In this document: positions 1 through 9,369 of the stretch, in pieces | Position numbering within the stretch: position 1 is the stretch's first letter | How the letters are laid out: the number at the start of each line of letters is the position of its first letter | Source: Symsagittifera roscoffensis | Lineage: Eukaryota > Xenacoelomorpha > Acoela > Convolutidae | NCBI RefSeq assembly: GCF_963678635.1 | Contig: NC_087062.1 | Location: 62,170,386 to 62,234,385, forward strand | DNA: 64,000 nucleotides | Reading direction: 5' to 3' | Program-made: the position numbers and the translations under genes | Notes under the pieces: model-generated | Databases searched by the model: none | Told to the model about the DNA's origin: nothing | What the model saw: only the letters and a program-made list of their open reading frames with translations

Positions 1-508
1 TTTTTTCCTCATCCGTGACAAGTCTTGGAGCCTCCGCAACTCCCTTGTTGCTGATAGGCATTATCTTACCCTTATGCTGTACATGGCCCTCAAACGAAAG
101 GCCCTTTTTCTCTCGCTTTTCCTTGTTCATAGGAATAACGGTAACGTGAGCTAGGTATTCCTTAAGTCTTTCCTTGTTGCGGTCAAGACCCTCCTGACTT
201 TTGTTAGTCCTGCGCTTGTCCAAAGCGATGCCAATTGCTCGGGCATAAAGTGGTGTCAAACCAGCAGCCAGGATTTCGGCTCGCGTAAAACCTCGTCCCT
301 CGCGGAGCTTGAAGTTGTATCGACGCGTAGGGCAAGACACAGCAGGCTTAAGTGATCCCTGAGCAGGTCTCAATCCAAGCTTCTTTGATTTTTTAACTCG
401 GTTGACATGACGCCTCCACTTTCGGGCTGGCTGATTGAACCAAGTTTTAACTCGTCCCTGCCAATGTTTTCTCAGGTGTACAGATGCTAACTGGTTGTTA
501 TGCTTCAT
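1..508 (-). CDS. RPL13: 60S ribosomal protein L13 (eL13), 3' end cut off by window edge
   Basis: Structural protein of the large cytosolic ribosomal subunit. Reading the minus strand from the ATG at 508-506 gives 169 uninterrupted codons to the window edge. Seen: the family N-terminus with HLRKHW, the signature VKTWFNQPARKWRR (about residues 20-33), SCPTRRYN near residue 60, the block GRGFTRAEILAAGL, ARAIGIALDKRRTNKS, and near the end APRLVTDEEK, which sits just before the usual C-terminus. The family is about 200-210 residues, so roughly 30-40 residues or fewer are missing to the left; the exact number cannot be seen. No intron interrupts this part. Codons are clean, with no stops or frameshifts, so this is an active gene and not a pseudogene copy. 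The start is chosen because a good 3' splice site lies nine bases upstream and the N-terminus aligns with the family. The identity is secure; the species is not. Confidence 0.95.
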   Translation of the reverse strand, partial: MKHNNQLASVHLRKHWQGRVKTWFNQPARKWRRHVNRVKKSKKLGLRPAQGSLKPAVSCPTRRYNFKLREGRGFTRAEILAAGLTPLYARAIGIALDKRRTNKSQEGLDRNKERLKEYLAHVTVIPMNKEKREKKGLSFEGHVQHKGKIMPISNKGVAEAPRLVTDEEK

Positions 509-517
509 ATTTTAGGT

Positions 518-527
518 CTGAAATAAA
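518..527 (-). promoter_or_regulatory. 3' splice acceptor just upstream of the RPL13 start
   Basis: On the minus strand the sequence TTTATTTCAG ends nine bases before the RPL13 ATG. This is a consensus acceptor. It means either a 5'-UTR intron or a spliced-leader trans-splice site, a common arrangement for ribosomal protein genes in trans-splicing animals. The sequence alone cannot separate the two. Confidence 0.6.
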
Positions 528-830
528 AGCTTATCAAATGCTGAATGATGCAATGAATTCAATTATTCGAATTATACGTATTAGTTCAAGAAAAAATATC
601 TTAGTTTTTGGACAAGCGAAATAATTTCAATCAGTGTGGAAATTACACTGAGGCGAGGCGGAGCTTCGCACCACTTGCGATACAACACAATCATGAAAGC
701 ATAAGCCCAAAAAACATGAAAACGTTTTTTAAAAATTAGATGAACCAAAATTTTCGTGTGTCGATGAAGTGCCCAGCTTAAGCTATGGGTACGTCTTTGA
801 CATTTTTTTGAATTTTTTTATACTGATGCT
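528..830. other. intergenic or upstream region of RPL13
   Basis: About 300 bases between the RPL13 acceptor and the left end of element E1. It holds AT-rich sequence and a short GC-rich patch near 650-685. I see no gene, no TATA-type promoter that stands out and no repeat shared with the rest of the window. Confidence 0.4.
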
Positions 831-875
831 TGTAACATTCGCCCGGAAGAACATACCGACGGAAAATAACGCTAG
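831..875. repeat. left 45-base direct repeat, presumed terminal part of the E1 3' LTR
   Basis: Begins TGTAACATTCGCCCGGAAG and ends GCTAG. The same 45 bases with five differences lie at 22675-22719 in the same orientation. On the minus strand both end in TTACA, a usual LTR end. Similarity stops abruptly after GCTAG in both places. Confidence 0.65.
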
Positions 876-2736
876 GTCCTAAAACGACTGGCTAGCGTCT
901 AAACACAGTTTCACATGCTTGAAACTGTCTCTACCAAAGCCAGATCAATGTGTGGTCCATTAAAATCGGGTCGACAAAGTCATTACTAGTTAAGGCTACC
1001 GGCCAACCCACGCAAGTTAACTTAAACACAAGCGAAACTAGTGAGCTCATGGCTGGGTCTCAGTATCCCCAGACCACGAGGTCACTCCTAAATACATATT
1101 ACTATTGTTTGTGTTCAAGAGATAAAAATCATCATATCCATCGGAGATGGATCAACCATTTTCTATGGACTCCTAGCTTCTCATTATCTGATGTTATTTA
1201 AATCAATTCATGACATTCCAAGAATCTAAAAATTGTTGATATTCATTATTTAATTTTTATCAAGAACCTTCCGACTTCTTGAATCCGGTCGAGGATCTGT
1301 CTTGTTGACTACCAGGAAGGGTAGCAGAATCCTCTAAAAAGCCCTACTGATTCTCGGGAATTGCTCCGTAACTATTTTAGCTGCACACTCGTTACAATTC
1401 GGAGTGCTCTTGTGCTATTATTTTCGACTATAATTTCTGTCGTCTCTCGTCAGTCGCACGTCTGTTTTGTATCAGCGAAAATCATTGTTCTGATTTTCGC
1501 GGCTTTTCAGCCCTCGCGAAAAAAAAAGATCACGTGTCTTCTTTTCGAACGATTTTTTTTTTAAAAAAGCATGTCAGTCCAAAATGACCCTTTCCAATCC
1601 GTTGATTTTGTCAAATAAGACCGTTAATCATGGAAACTGCTCCTTCGTACAGTTGAACTACAACCATTTCTTGGCAACATTCTGGTCGAATGGCACAACT
1701 CCCCAGACAGCCCCGGTCAATGTCCTCATTGAACTGCGAGTAACTCATCAAAATGGTACAGTGTCATCGAACAGAATTTTCAAAATGCACAAAAGAAATT
1801 TATCCACATTATACGGATTCACTATGTGCTACAAGTGGTATCATACTACATGGCCAAAGCCTTCTAACATTTTTCACTACTCTGCACATGAGGATATAAT
1901 TAGATAATATTTGCTTTCTGACTTCCATTGCCAGTTCCCAATTGAAACGTTTCTCCAGGACAGTCCTGCCAACCAGCAAAGTAAAATTATCCAAACATGC
2001 TTGTTGCTTTGGAAAATCTAGTTGTTATTGGTCCTGAATAATAAAATTAAAAAACGCGGTATCTGGAAGGAGCAATGAAATAATCTCTTTCATCAAGACA
2101 TTACTTAAGTCTTTCATATTACAACAAAGTGAACAGTCATTTTACTTGTCTAAAAACAATCATGCAGGCTGGAAACAATTGTATATTTTTTCAACTCAAG
2201 TCTTTCTAAACATATAGTAAGTATCTCTAAAAACACTAGCTAAATACATAATGCAACTTTATAAATGCAACACATTTCAAACACAAAAAAACCTAAAAAT
2301 TTTTCTTTCATCAACTTTTGTGTTCAAGCTTAGTTGGTTGGTTCCTCATTTGAGTTTTTCTCGCACATAACGTTTTTAAGTTTTAATCTCTTCTTCTTTG
2401 TTGCTCCTTTGTTCCTTTTTCTTTTTCATTTCTTGTCGTTTGGAAAATCTCAAACTTCTAAATTCTTCTTATCTCTCTTTTGCGTCTTGTCTATTGTCTC
2501 TGCTCCATCTCCTCCTCCTGTGATATCGACTCTGCACTCTCGATCTCTGTGTCTTGTATCACATCAATGGCCATTCTGACGCTGTTGGAGCCAGTCCTCC
2601 AACACCTCTGCTCTTCTGTCCTTTAATTGCATCAAGGTAGAGGATCTACATAGTTTCCCTATTTCCGCAGAAGCTGTTGTGGAGGCACAACGTCACATTT
2701 CTCTCCAGATCTTCTTTCAATAATTTTTCTTTTTCT
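876..2736. other. presumed 3' LTR or 3' non-coding part of E1
   Basis: About 1.9 kb between the left terminal repeat and the last minus-strand coding segment. If the pyrimidine-rich stretch at 2719-2738 is the polypurine tract of the minus strand, this whole stretch would be the 3' LTR, but the right-hand LTR is too truncated to confirm its length. It contains pyrimidine-rich runs at 2386-2440 and 2466-2520 and one plus-strand open frame, listed separately. I see no known protein. Confidence 0.35.
1584..1907 (+). CDS. unrecognised 107-residue open frame inside the presumed E1 LTR
   Basis: An ATG-started plus-strand frame, opposite to E1. The predicted product has four N-glycosylation sequons (NKT, NCS, NGT twice), cysteines at two places and a tail rich in aromatic residues (TMCYKWYHTTWPK). 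No signal peptide or membrane segment is seen. I do not recognise a family. It could be a chance frame in a terminal repeat; the composition is protein-like, which is the only support. Confidence 0.2.
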   Translation: MTLSNPLILSNKTVNHGNCSFVQLNYNHFLATFWSNGTTPQTAPVNVLIELRVTHQNGTVSSNRIFKMHKRNLSTLYGFTMCYKWYHTTWPKPSNIFHYSAHEDIIR

Positions 2737-2738
2737 CT
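2719..2738 (-). other. candidate polypurine tract of E1
   Basis: The plus strand reads ATTTTTCTTTTTCTCTACC, so the minus-strand transcript is almost pure purine just downstream of the last coding segment. That is where a polypurine tract should lie. Without the other LTR boundary this is only positional inference. Confidence 0.25.
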
Positions 2739-4068
2739 ACCATCGCAATGAATCAGTTTGAACGTCCTCTTCACTGCGGTATTTACTGCATTCCGATGTG
2801 TCACGAAAGCTTGGTTGAAAGATTGAAAGATGAAAGCTCCGATGTGTCACGAAAGATCCTATGTTCAACTGGTACGAACTGTATACTCTGCATGTGCTAT
2901 GACAGATGCTTTTTGGCATACTCGTACACGCTTGTAGTCATGTTGGCTCTGACCCATGGCATCAGTCTCCTTCTGGCCCAAATCTTCTTTACTTCCATCG
3001 GAGTGATCAAGATTTTGCACATTGTCTCAAAAAGATCTAAGTTTTTTAGACAATCGAGTTCTTCCAACTGTTCTTTGGTCGGTGCTTCCAGTCGAATAAT
3101 CTCATTAAAATGAATTTTCAGCCATCTAATCGCCATCATAACTCAAACTATCAAAATTGTTACGGGCTGTGATGAGTCTAGTAAACCCATGGAGAGCAGC
3201 TCTCCGGAATCCCATATCAACACCAGATTACTTCGCCCAGGATACCACCATGTTTGTAGCAAATAATGGCATGCGAACTTATCTTGTTCAACATGATGCT
3301 TCTTCATTTTCGTTTTCCTGACGCCTCCACCAGTGGTTCCCTGGAACTGCGGCAAAAGTCTTACAGAGTATTTTGTAATTTTTTTTACGACATTCTCACA
3401 AGTCTTACCCATTTTGGCACTGAGAAATCTTGATCTACTATCGGCCTTGTGCTTTTTACATTCACTACTACGAAGTGTACTGGATATTGGCTTTTACACA
3501 TCGGATCAATCGTCGATTCTACTAGGTATCTAGCTCCAGATGGTCTGCGATAAGTTTCACTCGGCCTGATTTTCATCTCCACTTTTTTGCTTCTCCATTT
3601 TCTGATTTGCTTCTGTTCAGTTTGTAATACTCCCGAAAACACTTCTACACTGATGGCTGTGACCGACTCAAGTTTTTGATCTAGATTCAATAGTGACTCC
3701 AAACAATCAAAACATGCTGTAGGACCCTAGTGCAGTCACTAGATTCACTTCAGTTCCTCCATGACAATCTGCGAGTAGATCTCTTTCAGTTTTCGTTTTC
3801 ATCGCTACATTTCCAAACAGTATCGTCAGTTGCTTATGCTGTCTCGCAAGTGTTTTCACGCAGTCAGGACCCCCACACATATGGCCTTCTCGTCCGCAGA
3901 CTTTCGCCAGACAGCTACCAGGTTTAACCCAGTCTTCTGGTCCCAGCGAGGCAACTGCACACTTTTCTCTCGGTTGCTCCTAGAGGCTGTAGCAATCAAG
4001 TTGTAGATGATGTTGAGGTCGCACAAATTGCAATCTGCATTTAATTCTCTCTGTACATCCTGCGTCAT
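2737..4068 (-). pseudogene. E1 accessory coding segments, last part, unrecognised
   Basis: Several overlapping minus-strand frames (4068-3856, 3702-3385, 3412-3143, 3139-2897, 2919-2737) follow each other in different phases, as in a coding region broken by indels. The frame at 3139-2897 is the most protein-like: it contains LEAPTKEQLEELDCLKNLD, an amphipathic acidic helix, and no low-complexity sequence. The frame at 4068-3856 has one CxxC pair (CNLC). No family recognised. These segments would be the C-terminal part of the element's extra reading frames and precede the presumed 3' LTR. Confidence 0.35.
3727..3742 (+). repeat. short hairpin, core GTGCAGTCAC, copy 1
   Basis: CTAGTGCAGTCACTAG: arms of six bases, perfectly complementary, loop CAGT. 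It is one of six copies of the same decamer in the same orientation within E1. Confidence 0.7.
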
Positions 4069-4206
4069 TCACAATATCGAATCAGCATCTGGACACGTGC
4101 ACCATTATGGCTTCATTAACTCCCACACTACCATCAGGCTTGTTCTCAGTAACTCATCTGAGAATCTCAACACAAATTCCAATCTGTTGTCAAATTTTGG
4201 TATGGA

Positions 4207-4220
4207 AGGTGCAGTCACCT
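4207..4220 (+). repeat. short hairpin, core GTGCAGTCAC, copy 2
   Basis: AGGTGCAGTCACCT: five-base arms, perfectly complementary, loop CAGT. Read on the minus strand it lies in a coding-like frame as Val-Thr-Ala. Confidence 0.7.
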
Positions 4221-5150
4221 CTACTTCCAACACAAGCCCCAGTTTGACTGGCGGAGTTGCAATACTTCTTTTCGTCTATATCCTCGACAACCAGAATCTC
4301 GACAACACAGCTTGTTCATAATCGAATTAACAATCACATATGTCCTCCATGATGAAAGGATTATATGCCTTTCCAACAATTCCCGACAAATAGCGGTATG
4401 ACTTATTTCTGATGGTTCATAGTAATCACTGGACTTCAGCAGTAACCCCTTCGATTCTTCCGTGAGCATAAGCTCCTTATTTGAGATTCTTCTGACTTGG
4501 TCGATCTTCTTCAAGGATTCCAGTTCCACAGGTTTTTTCATGTACGCACGCTTGGCTTGCTTTGGTGAATATCCAGCAGCAATTGTAAAAGCAAGGTTTT
4601 TGCTAGGTTACTGTCTTCTCTCAGTATCTTGGCACAGTTATTCAGCGCTGGTACCGACATTTGCTCCAACATGAACCGGACGAAATAGAGAGCGTCTCTC
4701 CGTTTCGCCCACGGTACCGCCGCTCTTTCACAAACCATAAGGTCTCTCAAACTCGTCATCAAGAGCACCTTCTCTTCTTTCGACCTTTTCCTTTCTTCCG
4801 AGTCATACTCTTCCATCGTCAGTCCCGTCTTACACCAAGCAAGTTTGAGTTACATCCCAGTTTTGACGTACGGTATTGCTATTAGAGCATGTATTTTTGG
4901 AGTGCTGCGCATTTCTTCTTCAAAATGACGTAGTACTACTACTCTCTACGGTAAGCTTATCAAATGATCCACCGTTTCCGTGTGCATTTCTGAAGAGATC
5001 AATAAGGTGTCCTCTAGCTGAAGTCCTGTATTCCCTGATCTCTATGTATTCACCGGCGGGCTGGTCTATCAAGACTGTGTCCGATATTGTCAATCGGTTA
5101 TATTCCACTGCGGTCAGCTGTCCTATGACGCTTCCCTTTCCGTGACTCAT
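4221..5150 (-). pseudogene. E1 accessory coding segments, unrecognised, helix-rich
   Basis: Three minus-strand frames in sequence: 5150-4920, 4816-4538 and 4541-4221. The last two overlap by four bases and together give about 198 residues. The 4816 frame starts with an acidic-basic stretch (EEYDSEERKRSKEEK) and continues with a leucine-rich helical part ending LLLQLLLDIHQSK. The next frame starts MKKPVELESLKKIDQVRRI. The 5150 frame resembles a beta-rich piece (DTVLIDQPAGEYIEIREY). No known family. The short overlap could be a stop-start junction or just an indel in a dead copy. Confidence 0.35.
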
Positions 5151-5221
5151 GCATGACGCTTTAAAATCGCGAAAGGTACTCTCACCACTGGCTGAGTATT
5201 TCCATTTCTAGCGTAGCTCCA

Positions 5222-5770
5222 CTAAGAGTGGCGGCCACTCCTTTTGGTCTTATAGCTGGCTAATCTTAATACTGCAATGAGGCACCATAATGACACCATC
5301 GTTGCAACGGTCATCGTTTTGGATATGCCATGCAATCTGTCATCGCCTTGCCCCATACCAATGACCCCTTTGACTTGCTTTCGTTTAGCTGAGTTGGCAG
5401 CCTTCGTTGGAGGATCAGAATCCATTTTTGTCTTTTCAGTTTTTCTTAACGTTACTTTGTTGCCCAAATTCATCTTCAAATCACTGATCTTGTCAATCAC
5501 CATCTTCGAGCGCATCGTTTCCTTTCGAGTTCTAGACAGGTATACCACTTCCTCGTTGCTTCCTTGTTGCATCACCTTGATCGGAAATTTCGCCTCATTT
5601 TCATCAGTGGCCGAACCAAATAGCAAATTGCTAATTCTCCCTTCCCATTCGTCCAATTTTTCAAGGATTTTGCGCATCAGTGGTCTGTTGAGACCTCTTT
5701 TCAACATCGAATGGGTCCCGTAGCATTGCGCTACTGTCCAGACTTTCTCCATAACATCAACTCTGTCCAT
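5222..5770 (-). CDS. E1 accessory protein with a C-terminal membrane segment
   Basis: An uninterrupted 182-codon minus-strand frame starting with ATG. Residues 1-60 are helical (KRGLNRPLMRKILEKLDEW), 60-150 are charged and lysine-rich, and near the C-terminus a hydrophobic stretch ATMVSLWCLIAVLRLASY is followed by a short basic tail KTKRSGRHS. This is the layout of a tail-anchored or type II protein with its bulk on one side of the membrane. There is no signal peptide. I do not recognise the family. It lies in the extra 3' region of E1 and is one of its few long intact frames. A retroviral envelope would normally have a signal peptide and many cysteines; neither is present, so I do not call it that. 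Confidence 0.45.
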   Translation of the reverse strand: MDRVDVMEKVWTVAQCYGTHSMLKRGLNRPLMRKILEKLDEWEGRISNLLFGSATDENEAKFPIKVMQQGSNEEVVYLSRTRKETMRSKMVIDKISDLKMNLGNKVTLRKTEKTKMDSDPPTKAANSAKRKQVKGVIGMGQGDDRLHGISKTMTVATMVSLWCLIAVLRLASYKTKRSGRHS

Positions 5771-6033
5771 ACCACCACCTGTTTATTTCTAATGATCTCT
5801 GTCGTGAGCTTCCCAGTTTTCTTCCGGCAGGGTTCTTAAAAAAAGTACCTGGGCTGCGCCTTCTATTCTTCTCCTGCGCGGAGACTCCAATTAAAGTTTC
5901 TTTTTTAGTAATTTAAATCTTGCCAGAAGTGCTGCAAAATATGGGCTGCAATCATAAAGGTTGAGGGAGGCTCCAGCGTAGAAGTTTCATCTTCCGCTGG
6001 TTTCGTCGGCCCTGCCAACATTTCTGATCCTTC

Positions 6034-6558
6034 TTACGCTTCTTCCAGGAAGTTATAAGGCTTTATCTTTCCCGCTTGTTCAGGATCCTGTTCGATTGGA
6101 TCATCCGGTTGGATCATCTTATTCCTCCTCGTCTTCTCAATATCATTCTTCCTTGACCCTGAGGGTCCTTGCTCATCGTTCCTTGTTTCGATTGGAAGCT
6201 TTGGCACGCCTAGTTTACCTGCTGACCGGTCTTCACGCCCTACGTGTTTTATCACCATTTCTTCACAACCGAAGGGCGCTAGAGCAGTCCTAGTCAGCAG
6301 TTCCCCAGTTATTGCCAATTCAGGTCTCACAATCGTCATTATCAGTGCAGCTTCTTGCAAGTCTGCTCTGCCTCTCACGGCACATGGCGCCAGATTCAAC
6401 TTGGCCCATTCGTCCTCGAATGTTTCAGGTATCGGAGTGGCTGCGTTGCTCATCCTTCTCCTCGTTGACTCATCCACGTTTGCAAATTTCGTGTACTGCA
6501 GCGCGGCAGCATTTCTGCCTTCAAAGCACGGGTCCATTGATTCGGTGAACTTTGCCAA
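6034..6558 (-). CDS. E1 accessory coding segment, unrecognised hydrophilic protein
   Basis: A 174-codon minus-strand frame that stays open upstream of its first possible start, so the true N-terminus may lie further right. The N-terminal half is mixed (TPIPETFEDEWAKLNLAPC), residues 60-110 contain a hydrophobic patch (QEAALIMTIVRPELAITG), and the C-terminal third is highly charged and disordered-looking (DIEKTRRNKMIQPDDPIEQ). Not recognised. Its position between the SGNH-like and membrane-anchored segments suggests it belongs to the same extra reading frame region of E1. Confidence 0.4.
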   Translation of the reverse strand: MAKFTESMDPCFEGRNAAALQYTKFANVDESTRRRMSNAATPIPETFEDEWAKLNLAPCAVRGRADLQEAALIMTIVRPELAITGELLTRTALAPFGCEEMVIKHVGREDRSAGKLGVPKLPIETRNDEQGPSGSRKNDIEKTRRNKMIQPDDPIEQDPEQAGKIKPYNFLEEA

Positions 6559-6773
6559 ACTTTTTACGTTGGTTTTGAATGCTTTTAACCTGGGAGTGGG
6601 TAGTACAGAGTCTGCTCCGAGTAACGTCCTCCGAATTGAGGGAAATTCGAGTATTTTTTACCCTGTAGCATTTTGTAATCGAACCAGTCTTCGGTTTCTT
6701 TTGTCAATTTTTGGTATGAGGCTATCAGTCGAGGTGCTCTGGTTGTTTCGCCATCCTTTTTGTCGTAAGGTCT

Positions 6774-7777
6774 CTATTTCCAGAGCTTTGGGAACACTTC
6801 GATATGCCCTCTGTCCATTTTGCACATTCGATCGCCGAAGTGATTAATGAAATTTACTGCTATCATATCTGGCTCTGATATTTTCGCAAACAGCAAATCT
6901 TCGCTCATCGATTCGCGTAGCACATTCTGCTCGCACCAATTGAGTGTGCTCAGGTCTACTACTAAATTGAGGTTCAGGTGCAACACCGACTTTCTATAGG
7001 CTCCCATTTTTGCGTCAGGGAACGCGAACGTCACTGCTGGACTGTATATCACCGTCACAATCTCGCTGACACCCCTGATCAGTGCTAGGTCATCTACTCT
7101 CATAGCCAGGCGTAAATTGGTAAGAAGGGGCATGCCTCCCGCATAACGTCGCACGTCCTCTTTTTATTCTATTGTCTTGATTTCTCCGGTGCCGAAGCGA
7201 TTCTGTTGTAGCAAGTATTAGATCAGAGTATGTCTTAGATCCCGAATTTTACCCAAGAGGCAGTAGACCTATTCGCGTTGAACTTTTTCTTATTCTCCCT
7301 CATCTGCACGCGGTAGCCGGTTAAAGTTATCAACTCTCACAATTTTCCATGCATTATCACAATCAATGCAAGGAGTCCATCCAGTAGGAGACTTTGCATT
7401 TCTTCGGTCGACAGCACTGCTGGTCCTTCTCTAAAATTTTCTGCTCCGAACGTCACGATCAGTCCCATGATCACTACGACAGATAATCCCGTATTGGCCT
7501 TGAGGAATTCCCATATTAGACGCGGTCCATCCTGTTCCCAACTCTTCCAACATGCTATTCGTCCTCTCAAAACCTTCTTTTACCCGCATGTTCTTTTCCA
7601 GAATGCCTTGAGTGTCACCAGGCACATCCTGCCTATGAACTCCGCTGACTTCTCTCCTTCGTTTTCCGCCAAATTTAATTCTCTTACCAGGTAAGCGTCT
7701 ATCTTGGTGATCAACGGTGGGCCCCGCTCGAACGCGTGTATGCCTAATGCTGCTCTCTGAGGAGTCAAACCAGCCAC
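6774..7777 (-). pseudogene. E1 accessory coding segments with a hydrophobic stretch, broken
   Basis: Minus-strand frames 7777-7580, 7570-7337 and 7154-6774 succeed each other in changing phase. The middle one contains a hydrophobic run SVVVIMGLIVTFGAE and a second one LLLDGLLALIVIMHG. The last is globular-looking, with NLNLVVDLSTLNWCEQNVL and DMIAVNFINHFGDRM. The frame change between the first two and the gap at 7160-7330 are consistent with decay. No family recognised. A plus-strand frame covers part of the same bases but is less protein-like. Confidence 0.35.
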
Positions 7778-8513
7778 TTGTTTGCCTCCGGTTTCGTTCG
7801 CAAAACCATAGCTTTCAAGTGAGCCTTCGTTTCCTTGGCGTTCTGCCTCTTTGGTTTTTCCTTCTCATCAAACACCAACCGTCTCAACCTTATGTCATTA
7901 GACATCTCACCTATCATTTGATGATCATCATCGATTCCTGGCTTCATCTTGAGCTGCCGGCTGAAATTAGGCAGTTCCAATCCCAACACTTTGTCCAACG
8001 CAAGCGTGTGGAATGAATGATCTTTCATTCCTCTCATGGCGCTTGATATATCTGACCACAACGCAGGCAATTCTGACCGAAGAGGTCTGAGACTCCTCGC
8101 CTCCAATTCGTGATTTGGGAAGAGTATGATCACATCACTTTTCTTTTCTGAGAGGAGCGCTATCTTTGCATACACAAACTTCAATCCATCCGGGAGTTGT
8201 GCATATACCAGAGATAAGACAAACACTGAGGTTGGCGTTTTTTTTTCTGGAATCCGCCTTCCCTTAAAACGTTCATGAATTTGCCCATGGACTCCAGAAT
8301 GTCTTTGATTGCTGGCCACACCGTATCTTCCTCGTTTGTTGGCTCTTTCAGTCTGCTCAGGAGACCTCTGCTGTGCAGGTGATCATTATTGCCGGCAAAC
8401 ACGATTGTTATCGGATTCATTTCGGTTCGTCGTTGAACCCCAATTGCCATTGATGTGGATTGCATGCACTCCAGGTCGGTTCCCTCCAACATTATCACAT
8501 TGAGCCAAAACAA
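7765..8513 (-). pseudogene. E1 accessory protein with an SGNH-like GNND block, split by a frameshift
   Basis: Two minus-strand frames, 8513-8181 and 8319-7765, read as one protein if a frameshift at the homopolymer 8238-8246 (nine T on the plus strand) is allowed. The likely start is the ATG giving MNPITIVFAGNND. ITIVFAGNNDHL resembles block III (GxND, where the Asn completes the oxyanion hole) of SGNH/GDSL hydrolases; after the shift come SVFVLSLVYAQLPDG and SDVIILFPNHELEARSL, which look like the next beta strands. A clear block I serine is not seen, so the assignment is weak. The C-terminal part is charged. It lies downstream of the better SGNH domain at 9.5-10.2 kb and could be a diverged duplicate of it. 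Confidence 0.35.
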
Positions 8514-9369
8514 GGATTAAGAGATGCTCACGAATTCCGAGCTCGCAATCACTAGTTTCTTCGCATTTCTCATCTCTGCTTTGTCGTACACAGCGGAGAT
8601 GATCTCGTCTATTCTGAATCTCAGTTCACCGTATCGTTCAGCATCGCCTTCTTGTTACCTGCTTTGGATACGCTCTTTCCTTCACATGAGCTGGGGGCGC
8701 TCGCATTTGCTTAAACATTTTCACATGTTGCCCCGTTGGTGGTCTACTTGTCAAGAATCTTCTCTAGTTTGCTCGCTGTGATTCTTCCGTACAACTTGCA
8801 ATGTTCTAGCATTCACAGGACGCATGGTGTTGTTTGACGGCAGTCCCGCAAGGTCAGCAAACCGTAATACTATCGTAGAGCTGAAGTTGATCCCTGCTGC
8901 TATCAATCAGTCCACTCCTACGATTGAGTACAGTCTAATTACTGACAGTCTCGCGCCATTCAGCGTTCTCATTGCATCAGCTGCAAATATTACTGTTCGA
9001 AGGTTCAAATTCATCAAACCTTGCTTGTAAATGAGCCGAAAATGTTGATCTCGACCATATTAAGGAACTCCTCTCTGGACGTCGCTCTTCCCTGCTCGTA
9101 GACGACGTCGTCTGGAGGTGCCTGAGGTTTTATCTGTCGTCCAATTGACTGGGTCCAACCTTCGTCGGGGATGAATGGTGCTCCTCGCTGGTGCTTCACC
9201 AAGTCGATCCAATACGTCCGACCTCGTATCTTGCTACCTCGAGCTCTGCATCACTCGTGGCACGACTGGGACTAACTCCAAGCGTGTCTCCAGATTAGGA
9301 GACACAAAGGTTGAAATCAACGGCACGTTCGTCGCGTCTTCCGTTCCGTTCTCAGTGCTCCAGTGTCGA
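8514..9369 (-). pseudogene. degraded E1 coding sequence between the two SGNH-like blocks
   Basis: Minus-strand reading gives short protein-like pieces separated by stops, for example the frame at 9202-9014 with GWTQSIGRQIKPQAPPDD. The composition matches the flanking coding segments, and there is no sign of an LTR or a host gene. I read it as the C-terminal tail of the SGNH-domain protein and the start of the next one, both decayed. Confidence 0.3.

Noticed and set aside
1361-1564. 67-residue plus-strand hydrophobic frame
   Set aside because: Ends in a poly-T run (FFF) and has no conserved feature; likely chance in the presumed LTR.
5277-5723. 148-residue plus-strand frame opposite the tail-anchored protein
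   Set aside because: It mirrors the minus-strand frame 5770-5222, which is longer, in the sense of E1 and has a more natural composition.
5222-5770. Reading the membrane-anchored E1 protein as a retroviral envelope
   Set aside because: No signal peptide, no furin-like site, few cysteines and no glycosylation pattern.
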